Shown here piece by piece: positions 43,792-52,063 of a stretch of DNA of 64,000 nt (the stretch's first letter is position 1; the number at the start of each line of letters is the position of its first letter). Location: NCBI RefSeq assembly GCF_040683095.1, contig NZ_JBFBCI010000045.1, positions 12,505 to 76,504 on the forward strand, in the 5' to 3' direction. The notes below the pieces were generated by a model. It saw nothing but the letters and a program-made list of their open reading frames with translations. It was not told the origin of the DNA and ran no database searches. This stretch comes from Sphaerisporangium sp040683095. Its GTDB lineage: Bacteria > Actinomycetota > Actinomycetes > Streptosporangiales > Streptosporangiaceae. The position numbers and the translations under genes are program-made.

Positions 43792-44664
43792 TCAGACCCC
43801 GATCGGGTGCCAGACGGTCTTGGTCTCCAGGAAGGCCGTCATGCGCTCCACGCCCGGGTCGGCGAGCCAGTCGACCTTCCCGGTGGCGGGACGCAGCACG
43901 CGCTTGAGGTTCTCCGCGGCGTCCCGCTCGCAGGCCACCGCGAGCTCCTCCGGACAGCCGGTCAGGTCGATCGCGTTCACGTCCATGTGCGAGGCCAGCC
44001 AGGGCGCCAGCTCGGCCACCCGGCCCGTGAGCAGGTTGACCACCCCGCCCGGCAGGTCGGACGTCGCCAGCACCTCGCCCAGCGTGATCGCCGGCAGCGG
44101 CGCTCGCTCGGAGGCCACGACCACGCAGGTGTTGCCCGTCACGATCACCGGCGCGATGACCGAGATCAGGCCGAGCAGGGGCCCCGTGGGCGGCGCCACC
44201 ACGGCCACCACGCCCGTCGGCTCCGGCGTCGAGAGGTTGAAGTACGGCCCCGCGACCGGGTTGGCCGCGCCGCGCAGCGCGCCGATCTTGTCCGACCAGC
44301 CCGCGTACCAGACCAGGCGGTCCACGGCGGCGTCGACCAGCTCGCCGGCCTTGCGCGCCGACACGCCGTCGGCGTCGACCAGCTCGGCGGCGAACTGGGC
44401 CCGGCGCCCCTCCAGCATCTCGGCGACGCGGTAGAGGATCTGCCCCCGGTTGTAGGCGGTCGCCCCGGACCAGCCCGGGAACGCCTTGCGCGCGGCCGAC
44501 ACCGCGTCGCGGGCGTCCTTGCGCGAGGCCCGCGAGGCGTTGGCCAGGAACTCGCCCTTGGAGGAGGTCACGACGTAGGACCTTCCGCTCTCCGACCGCG
44601 GGAACGCCCCGCCGATGTACAGCTTGTACGTCTTGCGAACGGCCAGCCTGCCCGGCTCAGTCAT
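43792..44664 (-). CDS. Half-length aldehyde dehydrogenase-like protein
   Basis: 290 aa. It aligns by eye to the N-terminal NAD-binding half of aldehyde dehydrogenases (KTYKLYIGGAFPRSESGRSY at the start, AFPGWSGATAYNRGQILYRV, TGNTCVVVASERAPLPAITL). It stops before the catalytic-Cys domain, and the catalytic Cys and Glu motifs are missing. Full ALDHs are about 480 aa. It is the last gene of the deoC–ALDH operon and has a good terminator after it, so it looks maintained rather than decaying. It may be a regulatory or structural partner of the full ALDH at 44850-46289. Confidence 0.85.
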   Translation of the reverse strand: MTEPGRLAVRKTYKLYIGGAFPRSESGRSYVVTSSKGEFLANASRASRKDARDAVSAARKAFPGWSGATAYNRGQILYRVAEMLEGRRAQFAAELVDADGVSARKAGELVDAAVDRLVWYAGWSDKIGALRGAANPVAGPYFNLSTPEPTGVVAVVAPPTGPLLGLISVIAPVIVTGNTCVVVASERAPLPAITLGEVLATSDLPGGVVNLLTGRVAELAPWLASHMDVNAIDLTGCPEELAVACERDAAENLKRVLRPATGKVDWLADPGVERMTAFLETKTVWHPIGV

Positions 44665-44866
44665 CGCCTCTCCAGGTCATCTCTTCCGGCGAGAGCCGTG
44701 CGGGCACGAACACCTGGCGGCAGCGGCTCACCCCGCAGCGGTGGGCGAACCATCCCTGACGGACGGTCGTGGTCGTGCGGCCCGCACGGGCGTAGGCGCG
44801 TCCCTTCGTGGCCTGCGCGCGGCGGGACCGGCGGGGCCTCCTGCGGTGCTCACATGGGTCGGACAT
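44657..44866 (-). CDS. Small basic Cys-containing protein in the deoC–ALDH operon
   Basis: A 69-aa frame starts at the ATG 44864-44866, 17 nt inside the end of the full ALDH, and stops 8 nt inside the short ALDH, so it fills the gap exactly. It reads MSDPCEHRRRPRRSRRAQAT, is strongly basic and contains three cysteines and a HRCGVSRC segment that could bind metal. The fit to the gap favours a real gene. No homologue is recognised, and coding potential from high GC alone cannot be excluded. Confidence 0.5.
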   Translation of the reverse strand: MSDPCEHRRRPRRSRRAQATKGRAYARAGRTTTTVRQGWFAHRCGVSRCRQVFVPARLSPEEMTWRGDD

Positions 44867-46289
44867 CGAGATACGCCTCCAATCCGTGCCTGCCGCCCTC
44901 GCGGCCGTATCCGGACTCCTTGTAACCGCCGAACGGCGACGTCGGGTCGAACTTGTTGAAGGTGTTCGCCCAGACCACGCCGGCGCGCAGCTTGTCCGCC
45001 ATCCAGAGGATGCGCGAGCCCTTCTCCGTCCACACCCCGGCGGACAGGCCATAGGGGCTGTTGTTGGCCTTCTCGACGGCCTCGGCCGGCGTGCGGAACG
45101 TCAGAACCGACAGCACCGGGCCGAAGATCTCCTCCCTGGCGATCCTGTGCGACTGCGCCACGCCGGTGAACAGCGTGGGCGGGAACCAGAACCCCTTGTC
45201 GGGGATCGGGCAGGACGCGGACCAGCGCTCGGCGCCCTCGCTCTCACCCGCCTCGCTCAGCTCCCTGATCTTCGCGAGCTGGGCCGAGGAGTTGATCGCG
45301 CCGATGTCGGTGTTCTTGTCCAGCGGGTCGCCCATGCGCAGCGTGGACAGGCGCCGCTTGAGAGCGTCCAGCAGCTCGCCCTCGATCGACTCCTGGACCA
45401 GCAGCCGCGAGCCGGCGCAGCAGACGTGGCCCTGGTTGAAGAAGATGCCGTTCACGATGCCCTCGACGGCCTGGTCGATGGCGGCGTCGTCGAACACGAT
45501 GTTCGCGGCCTTACCGCCCAGCTCCAGCGTGAGCTTCTTGCCCGACCCGGCGACCGAGCGGGCGATCAGCCGCCCGACCTCGGTGGAGCCGGTGAACGCG
45601 ACCTTGTTCACGTCCGGGTGGTCGACCAGGGCCTGGCCGGTCTCGCCCGCGCCGGTGACGATGTTGACCACGCCCGGCGGCAGGTCCGCCTGGCGGCAGA
45701 TCTCGGCGAACGCCAGCGCGGTCAGCGGCGTCGTCTCGGCGGGCTTGAGCACGACGGTGTTGCCGCAGGCCAGCGCGGGCGCGATCTTCCACGCGAGCAT
45801 GAGCAGCGGGAAGTTCCACGGGATGACCTGCGCGGCCACGCCGAGCGGCCGGGGGTCGGCGCCGAGGCCCGCGTACCCCAGCTTGTCGGCCCAGCCGGCG
45901 TAGTAGAAGAAGTGCGCGGCGACCAGCGGCAGGTCGACGTCGCGCGACTCGCGGATCGGCTTGCCGTTGTCCAGCGACTCCAGCACGGCCAGTTCGCGGG
46001 CGCGCTCCTGGATGATGCGGGCGATCCTGAACAGGTACTTGGCGCGCTCGCGGCCGGGCATCTGCCCCCACACCGCGTCGTACGCCTTGCGCGCGGCCGC
46101 GACGGCGCGGTCGACGTCCGCCTCGCTCGCGACGGCGAACTCGGCGAGCACCTCTTCGCTCGCCGGGTTGATGGTCTTCTCGCGCGCGTCGCCGAGCGAG
46201 TCGGCCCATTCGCCGTTGATGAAGAGCCCGTAGGACGGCCGGATGTCGACGACGTCGCGCGACTCGGGCGCCGGTGCGTATTCGAACAT
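44850..46289 (-). CDS. Aldehyde dehydrogenase (full length)
   Basis: The ATG at 46287-46289 starts 11 bp after deoC ends; 479 aa. The motifs are those of NAD(P)-dependent ALDHs: VIPWNFPLLMLAWKIAPALA (cofactor site), LELGGKAANIVF with the general-base Glu, and GHVCCAGSR with the catalytic Cys. In this context it most likely oxidises acetaldehyde or glyceraldehyde-type aldehydes released from deoxyribose breakdown by DeoC. Co-transcribed with deoC and the short ALDH. Confidence 0.93.
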   Translation of the reverse strand: MFEYAPAPESRDVVDIRPSYGLFINGEWADSLGDAREKTINPASEEVLAEFAVASEADVDRAVAAARKAYDAVWGQMPGRERAKYLFRIARIIQERARELAVLESLDNGKPIRESRDVDLPLVAAHFFYYAGWADKLGYAGLGADPRPLGVAAQVIPWNFPLLMLAWKIAPALACGNTVVLKPAETTPLTALAFAEICRQADLPPGVVNIVTGAGETGQALVDHPDVNKVAFTGSTEVGRLIARSVAGSGKKLTLELGGKAANIVFDDAAIDQAVEGIVNGIFFNQGHVCCAGSRLLVQESIEGELLDALKRRLSTLRMGDPLDKNTDIGAINSSAQLAKIRELSEAGESEGAERWSASCPIPDKGFWFPPTLFTGVAQSHRIAREEIFGPVLSVLTFRTPAEAVEKANNSPYGLSAGVWTEKGSRILWMADKLRAGVVWANTFNKFDPTSPFGGYKESGYGREGGRHGLEAYLDVRPM

Positions 46290-46300
46290 GTCAGGCCGCC

Positions 46301-47260
46301 TCAGTCGAGGGTGAAGTAGTCGGGGCCGGCGTAGCGGCCGGTGGTCAGCTTCTGGCGCTGCATCAGCAGGTCGTTGAGCACGCTGGAGGCGCCCAGGCGG
46401 AACCACTCGGGGGTCAGCCAGTCGGGCCCGGTCGTCTCGTTGACCAGGACGAGGTACTTGATCGCGTCCTTGGTGGTGCGGATGCCGCCCGCGGGCTTGA
46501 CGCCGATCATGCGGCCGGTCTGGGCGCGGAAGTCGCGCACGGCCTCCAGCATCACCAGCGTGACCGGGAGCGTCGCGGCGGGGGCGACCTTGCCGGTCGA
46601 GGTCTTGATGAAGTCGGCGCCCGCCAGCATGGCCAGCCAGGACGCGCGGCGCACGTTGTCGTAGGTCGCGAGCTCGCCGGTCTCCAGGATGACCTTCAGG
46701 TGGGCGTCCTCGCCGCCGTCGCGGGCGCAGGCGGACCGCACCGCGGCGATCTCGTCGAAGACCTTGCGGTAGTCGCCGGACAGGAACGCGCCGCGGTCGA
46801 TCACCATGTCGATCTCGTGCGCGCCGGCCGCCACGGCGAGCTCGGTGTCGCGTACCTTGACCTCCAGCGAGGTGCGGCCGCTCGGGAAGCCCGTCGCCAC
46901 GCTGGCCACCCGCACGCCGGACCGCCCGAGCGCCTCGACGGCCGTCGCGACCAGGTCGGGGTAGACGCAGACGGCGGCGACCTTGGGCACGGAGGGGTCA
47001 CCGGGATCGGGGCGGACGGCCTTGGCGCACATCGCGCGCACCTTGCCTGGAGTGTCCGCGCCTTCGAGGGTGGTGAGGTCGACCATCGATATGGCTAGGT
47101 CGATGGCCTGGGCCTTGGCGGTGGTCTTGATCGAGCGGGTTCCCAGCATGGCCGCCCGCTGGTCGGCGCCCACGCGATCGACGCCGGGCAGGCCGTGCAG
47201 GAATGCCCTCAGGGTCGCGTTCGTCGCCGCGACCTCGGCGAGCGGAGTCGTCAGTGTTGA
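46301..47260 (-). CDS. deoC: Deoxyribose-phosphate aldolase
   Basis: It splits 2-deoxyribose-5-phosphate into acetaldehyde and glyceraldehyde-3-phosphate in the cytoplasm. The GTG at 47258-47260 (VSTLTTPLAEVAATNATLR) gives 319 aa, the family size in actinomycetes; GGGGAG abuts it closely, so a CTG three codons on, or longer starts at 47329 or 47386, cannot be excluded. The Schiff-base Lys is in ADFIKTSTGK, with GVKPAGGIRT and the first-strand LTTLEGADTPGK. It leads the operon with two ALDH-type genes. Four CCTAGG sites lie just upstream at 47390-47427. Confidence 0.94.
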   Translation of the reverse strand, partial: STLTTPLAEVAATNATLRAFLHGLPGVDRVGADQRAAMLGTRSIKTTAKAQAIDLAISMVDLTTLEGADTPGKVRAMCAKAVRPDPGDPSVPKVAAVCVYPDLVATAVEALGRSGVRVASVATGFPSGRTSLEVKVRDTELAVAAGAHEIDMVIDRGAFLSGDYRKVFDEIAAVRSACARDGGEDAHLKVILETGELATYDNVRRASWLAMLAGADFIKTSTGKVAPAATLPVTLVMLEAVRDFRAQTGRMIGVKPAGGIRTTKDAIKYLVLVNETTGPDWLTPEWFRLGASSVLNDLLMQRQKLTTGRYAGPDYFTLD

Positions 47261-47389
47261 CACCTCCCCAGCATCGCCGACCGGCCTGATTGTTCCAAAC
47301 CGGGCCACAGCCGAGACGACGGGCGACATTTCAGCAAATGTCGCCCGCACCCGGGCCGCAAGCCCGTCTAAGGCCTCCCCGGGCATGCC

Positions 47390-47427
47390 TAGGCGGTCCT
47401 AGGACCCTAGGAGCAAGGACCTAGGAC
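47390..47427. repeat. Cluster of four CCTAGG palindromes upstream of deoC
   Basis: CCTAGG occurs at 47390, 47400, 47408 and 47422, a CTAG density far above that elsewhere in the window. The second sits in the perfect 12-bp palindrome GGTCCTAGGACC (47397-47408). The block lies 130 bp upstream of the deoC start and about 100 bp upstream of the divergent small gene, so it may be a shared operator. Confidence 0.6.
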
Positions 47428-47528
47428 CAAGACGACGCCTGAGATAAGGCATCCGTCCGATGTGGCGAGGGGGGCCTTAGCCGGAGGCTAAAGGTGTCAG
47501 AAAAAGGGACATCCCAAGGAGAACCCCC

Positions 47529-47696
47529 ATGGCTCCCGAGCTTCACTACCAGCTCATCGTCGACCGAGTGGCCGAGCTCCAGCGCGAGGCCCACGACCAC
47601 CGCCGGGCCCGCGAGGCCGCCGCCGGCAGGAAGTCCCGCGAGAGCGGCTCCCCCAAGCGCGTGCGCGCGGCCTTCGGCAAGCTCCGCACCTCGTGA
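47529..47696 (+). CDS. Small basic helical protein, 55 aa
   Basis: ATG at 47529 with AAGGAG seven bases before it, ending TGA at 47696. It reads MAPELHYQLIVDRVAELQRE followed by a His/Arg/Ala-rich stretch and a basic tail (KRVRAAFGKLRTS). The helix is amphipathic; the tail could bind nucleic acid or membrane. It has no membrane segment. It lies between the divergent deoC operon and the 973-aa LuxR regulator. The clean ribosome site and codon use make a real gene likely. No function can be given. Confidence 0.7.
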   Translation: MAPELHYQLIVDRVAELQREAHDHRRAREAAAGRKSRESGSPKRVRAAFGKLRTS

Positions 47697-47970
47697 ACCC
47701 TCGGCACGACGCCCGTACCGGTCACAACAGGGCCGGCCGTCACAAGGGCACGGCCTCACGGGCGACCACCGGAACATCCCGCACCGGAAGGCGCGGGAAA
47801 CGATGCACCACGAAGCCCGGCCGGAGCCTCCCTCCCGGCCGGGCAGCACAACCCCCGTGACCGGCGAACGGCGCGGGGGAAGTGACGGGGGCGGTGACCG
47901 GGGATCCGGCCGGGTCACCGCCATTACCCGTCCACAGATCACAACGTGAAAACCAGGTGCGGAACATCAC

Positions 47971-50892
47971 ATGGGTCATGACATGCTTGCCGACATGCTG
48001 GGCCGGATGGTGAGTCCCGTCTTCGTGGGACGCGAGGACGAACTACGCACACTGTCCGAGGCCTTCGAGCAGGCCCGCAAGGAGGCCGCCTCCGCCGTCC
48101 TTCTCGGCGGTGAGGCGGGCGGCGGGAAGACGCGCCTGGTCACGCGCTTCGCCGACGAGGCGGCCTGCGCCGACGCGCACGTCCTCCTCGGCGGCTGCGT
48201 CGAGCTGTCCAGGGAAGGGCTGGCCTACGCCCCCTTCACCGCGGCCCTGCGCCAACTCGTCAAAGAGATCGGCGCCGCCGAGATCGCGGCCCTGCTCCCC
48301 GACGGCGCGGCGCGCGACCTCGCAAGGCTCCTGCCCGAGTTCGGCGAGCCCAGCGGCGACCGCGAGACCGAGACCGGCCGCGCGCGCCTCTTCGAGCAGT
48401 TCCTGACCCTGCTGATCCGCCTCGCCGAGCGACGCTCGATCATCCTCGTCATCGAGGACATCCACTGGGCCGACCGGTCCAGCCGCGACCTGATCGCCTT
48501 CCTGAGCCGCAACCTCAGGACCTCGCCCGTCCTGATGATCCTCACCTACCGGTCCGACGAGCTGCACCGCCAGCATCCCCTCCGTCCCGTGCTCGCCGAG
48601 CTGGGCAGGGTCGACGGCGTGGTCAGGCTCGACCTGCCCCGGCTCAGCAAGCCCGAGGTCGCCGCGCAGATCGCCGGCATCCTCGGCGACACCCCGGAGT
48701 TCGCGCTGGTGGAGCAGGTCTACCAGCGCAGCGAGGGCATCCCGCTGTTCGTCGAGGCGCTGATGGAGCGCGAGCACGACCGCAACGTCCCCGAGTCGCT
48801 CCACGACCTCATCATCGGCTCGGTCGAACGGCTGCCCGAGGAGACCCAGCGCGTGCTGCGCGTCGCCGCCGCCGGGGGCAACCGCGTCGGCCACCGGCTC
48901 CTGAGCGCGGTCACCGACCTGTCCGACGTCGACCTCGAGAACGCCCTGCGGCCCGCCATCGCCCGCAACGTCATCCAGGTCGCCGACGGCGGCACGTACG
49001 TCTTCCGGCACGCGCTGATCCGCGAGGCCGTGCACGAAGAGATGCTGCCCGGCGAGCACAACCGCATCCACGCGCGGTTCGCCGAGGAGATCGACCGCGA
49101 CCGCAGGCTCGTGCCGCCCGGGCGCGCCTCGATCGAGATCGCCCACCACTGGTACTCGGCCCGTGACCACCTGTGGGCGCTCATCTCCGCCTGGGAGGCG
49201 TCCGGGAAGGCCGCCAACGCGTTCGCCTACACCGAGCAGATACAGCTGCTGGAACGCGTTCTCGCGCTGTGGGACCGGGTGCCCGACGCCGCCGAGCGCA
49301 TCAACGTCGACCAGACCACGATCCTGGAGATGGCCTCGGAGGCCGCGGTCATCAGCGGCGAGACCGACCGCGGGCTGAAGTTCGTGAAGGGCGCGCTCGC
49401 CGAGCTGGACGAGACCCTCGAACCCGAGCGCGTCGCCCACCTGCTCGTCCGCCGCTCCCAGCTCAAGAGCGACAAGGGCAGGCGCGGCGGCCTGGAGGAC
49501 CTGCGCTACGCCGAGCGGCTGGTCCCCTGGCCCGGGTACACGCGCGCTCACGTCCTCACCAAGCTCGGGTCGTTCCTGATGTTCGTCAACCAGACCGAGG
49601 AGGGCTCCGCGCTCACCAACGAGGCGCTGGCCCTCGCCCGCGACATCGGCGACCAGTGCCTGGAGGCCGAGCTGCTCACCAACCTAGCGCTCGGCCAGTC
49701 CCTCACCGGCGACCTCGAGGCCGCCTACCGCACCAACGAGCGCGCCGCCGAGATCGGCCGGGGGCTGCGGACGGCGCGCATCGTGCTGCGCGCCCTGGCC
49801 AACAACGTCGACACCCTGGACAACCTCGGCCGCTCCGAGCAGGCCGTCGAGCTCGCCCTCGAAGGCGAGACGGTGGCCCGGCAGTACGGCCGGTTCCGGG
49901 TGAACGGGGCGTTCATCGCCAACAACCACGCCGAGGCGCTGGACTCGCTCGGGCGCTGGGACGAGGCCGTCGAGGTCATCGAGCAGGCCCTCGCGATGGA
50001 CCCGATCCCGCGCACCCGCGGCCATCTGATCCGCGCCCGCGCCGACATCGCGGCGGCCCGCGGCGAGACCGACCTGCTCGAACGCGTCCTCGCCGAGATC
50101 GGGGCCATGCAGGGCGAGCCCGCCGAGTTCGCCCAGGAGTGGATGACCGACGCGCGGCTGCTCATCGAGCTGCACCTGCTGCGCGGAGACCCGCTCCAGG
50201 CCCTCAAGGTCACCTCGTCGTTGCTGTCGGAGTCCGGCGGGACGCAGCACTCCAGCAAGCCGATGCTGGGCTGGCGCATCCTGGCGCTGAGCCGGCGTGT
50301 CTGCGAGGCCGCCGCCGTGATCTCCCCCGAGGCGGCCCAGGAGGTGCGGGCGGCGGCGATGGCGCTCGCCGCGACCCTGGACTCCCACGGGCCGGTGACC
50401 GAGGCGTTCCGGCTGTCGTTCCGCGGCGACTTCGAGGCCGCGGAGGCCGCCTGGCGGCGCCTCGGCCGTCCGTACCCCCGGGCGAGGGCGCTGACGGACA
50501 TCGCGGCCGCCGCGGCCGAGGCCGGTGACCGCGACACGGCGTCCGCGCGGCTGGCCGAGGCGCACACGATCGCGTCCGCGCTCGGCGCGCGGCCGATGGT
50601 GACCGAGATCGAGGCCCTGGGCCGCCGCGTCGGGACGACGTTCTCGTCCTCGTCCGAATCCGTCCCCGCCCAGCCCGGCGACGCGTCCCACGCCGCCACC
50701 GACCTCACCCGCCGGCAGACCGAGGTGCTGCGGTTGGTCGCGGCCGGGCGGTCGAACCGGGACATCGCGGCCGAGCTGTTCATCTCGGCCAAGACGGTGA
50801 GCGTGCACGTCTCCAACATCCTCGCCAAGCTCGGCGTCTCCACCCGCGGCGAGGCCGCCGCCGCCGCGTACCGCCTGTCCCTCCTGAGCTGA
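47971..50892 (+). CDS. Large LuxR-family ATPase regulator (LAL type)
   Basis: 973 aa. An AAA ATPase domain opens the protein (VGREDELRTLSEAFEQARKE; Walker A GGEAGGGKTRLV; Walker B ILVIEDIHWAD). A long TPR-like helical region follows (about 400-880). The C-terminal LuxR HTH is LTRRQTEVLRLVAAGRSNRD–IAAELFISAKTVSVH. Such regulators integrate a ligand or partner through the TPRs and activate nearby genes. Candidates here are the small gene upstream and the TMEM165-type gene downstream, though the latter has a manganese riboswitch. The start could be one of several ATGs in the first 13 codons. Confidence 0.9.
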   Translation: MGHDMLADMLGRMVSPVFVGREDELRTLSEAFEQARKEAASAVLLGGEAGGGKTRLVTRFADEAACADAHVLLGGCVELSREGLAYAPFTAALRQLVKEIGAAEIAALLPDGAARDLARLLPEFGEPSGDRETETGRARLFEQFLTLLIRLAERRSIILVIEDIHWADRSSRDLIAFLSRNLRTSPVLMILTYRSDELHRQHPLRPVLAELGRVDGVVRLDLPRLSKPEVAAQIAGILGDTPEFALVEQVYQRSEGIPLFVEALMEREHDRNVPESLHDLIIGSVERLPEETQRVLRVAAAGGNRVGHRLLSAVTDLSDVDLENALRPAIARNVIQVADGGTYVFRHALIREAVHEEMLPGEHNRIHARFAEEIDRDRRLVPPGRASIEIAHHWYSARDHLWALISAWEASGKAANAFAYTEQIQLLERVLALWDRVPDAAERINVDQTTILEMASEAAVISGETDRGLKFVKGALAELDETLEPERVAHLLVRRSQLKSDKGRRGGLEDLRYAERLVPWPGYTRAHVLTKLGSFLMFVNQTEEGSALTNEALALARDIGDQCLEAELLTNLALGQSLTGDLEAAYRTNERAAEIGRGLRTARIVLRALANNVDTLDNLGRSEQAVELALEGETVARQYGRFRVNGAFIANNHAEALDSLGRWDEAVEVIEQALAMDPIPRTRGHLIRARADIAAARGETDLLERVLAEIGAMQGEPAEFAQEWMTDARLLIELHLLRGDPLQALKVTSSLLSESGGTQHSSKPMLGWRILALSRRVCEAAAVISPEAAQEVRAAAMALAATLDSHGPVTEAFRLSFRGDFEAAEAAWRRLGRPYPRARALTDIAAAAAEAGDRDTASARLAEAHTIASALGARPMVTEIEALGRRVGTTFSSSSESVPAQPGDASHAATDLTRRQTEVLRLVAAGRSNRDIAAELFISAKTVSVHVSNILAKLGVSTRGEAAAAAYRLSLLS

Positions 50893-51033
50893 CCTCCTCC
50901 CCGGCTTTCTTTACCTTGACGTGAATCGCCTGCGGGTCAGGGGATCGCGCGCACGGACGCCGGAGACGCGCTCATGAGCGGCGCTTTGGTGAACGACCTT
51001 CCGCCGGGAATCGGTTAAGGTGAGGTGGAAACA

Positions 51034-51125
51034 CCGAAGGGGAGTAGTCCCAATCGCGTGATCGACACGCTGGCGCAAGCCCGGTCGCGCGGGCCTCGTT
51101 TCGACGAGGCGGACGAGACCTTCGG
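51034..51125 (+). ncRNA. yybP-ykoY manganese riboswitch
   Basis: The hallmark GGGGAGTAG (51039-51047) begins right after the 5' strand of a closing stem, CCGAAGG (51034-51040), whose complement CCTTCGG ends the element at 51119-51125. The 3' side ends GAGACC before the stem, as in E. coli mntP and alx riboswitches. Two internal hairpins lie between (for example GCCTCG/CGAGGC around 51093-51110). It sits 102 bp upstream of a TMEM165/GDT1-family gene, the standard target of this Mn2+ sensor. Confidence 0.88.
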
Positions 51126-51227
51126 CCCTGTGGCAATGCACGCACGCCACCGGGCCGAGGTCGCACGCCTGACTTCCCGCGGTGCACGCTCCCGGCCCGG
51201 TCGCGCGACCTAGAAGGGCGACCCCCC

Positions 51228-51794
51228 GTGGAAGCGTTCTGGATCAGTCTCGGCGTCATCTTCGTGGCCGAACTGGGCGACAAGAGCCAGCTCATGGCCA
51301 TGACGTTCGCCACCCGATTCAAACCATGGCTGGTCCTCGCCGGCATCACCATCGCCACAGCGGTGGTCCACCTGTTCAGCGTCGGTCTCGGCGGGCTCAT
51401 CGGCGACGCACTCCCGAAGACCGCCATCGCCATCGTGGCAGGCATCGCGTTCTTCGGCTTCGCCCTGTGGACGCTGCGCGGGGACGAGCTCAGCGCCGAG
51501 GAGTCCCAGAAGGCGCAGCGCACGACCCGCAACGCGCTGATCGCGGTGACCGTGGCCTTCTTCCTCAGCGAACTCGGCGACAAGACCATGCTCGCGACGA
51601 TCACGCTGGCCACCCAGCACGGGTGGTTCGGCACGTGGATCGGCTCCACGGTCGGCATGGTCGCCGCCGACGCCCTGGCCATCGTCGTCGGCCGCATGCT
51701 CGGCAAGCACCTGCCGGAGAAGGTCATCCGCTACGCCGCCGCCGCGGCCTTCGCCCTCTTCGGCGCGGCCCTGATCCTCGAAGCCGTCCTCTGA
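51228..51794 (+). CDS. TMEM165/GDT1 (UPF0016) family manganese exporter
   Basis: 188 aa from a GTG (EAFWISLGVIFVAELGDKSQ), with AGAAGGG upstream. Six membrane helices and two copies of the family motif are present: ELGDKSQ at 14-20 and ELGDKTM at about 113-119. Family members export Mn2+ (or exchange Ca2+/H+) across the cell membrane. The yybP-ykoY riboswitch upstream gives a direct regulatory reason: rising Mn2+ turns the gene on. Confidence 0.92.
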   Translation: MEAFWISLGVIFVAELGDKSQLMAMTFATRFKPWLVLAGITIATAVVHLFSVGLGGLIGDALPKTAIAIVAGIAFFGFALWTLRGDELSAEESQKAQRTTRNALIAVTVAFFLSELGDKTMLATITLATQHGWFGTWIGSTVGMVAADALAIVVGRMLGKHLPEKVIRYAAAAAFALFGAALILEAVL

Positions 51795-52063
51795 CACTCC
51801 ACGGCCCGCACCCGTTGGCACCGCCCTCATCCTTGAAGCGTCCTCTGAGATCCCCGGCCGGTACCCGTCGCCCTTGGAGCCCTCCGCTGGTGCCCTGCCC
51901 TCACCCCGGCTGGCCGGCCAGCCCCGTCTGCACCCACCCGGTGCGGCGATGGCGTCCACACCCCGCGCCCTGTGGACTGTTAATTCCGGCGCCGCGACGG
52001 CGAGAAGGGACGGCGGCGACGCCGGCGCCCCTGTACGTCGAGCCGCCCGGGCGTAGAGGAAGG
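51795..52063. other. Intergenic region with decayed copy of the exporter gene end
   Basis: The last 25 bases of the exporter gene plus about 25 bases beyond are repeated in degenerate form at about 51826-51878 (GCCCTCATCCTTGAAGC, TCCTCTGA). The copy has lost a base, so it does not extend the reading frame. No gene or clear terminator was recognised in the rest. Confidence 0.5.
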
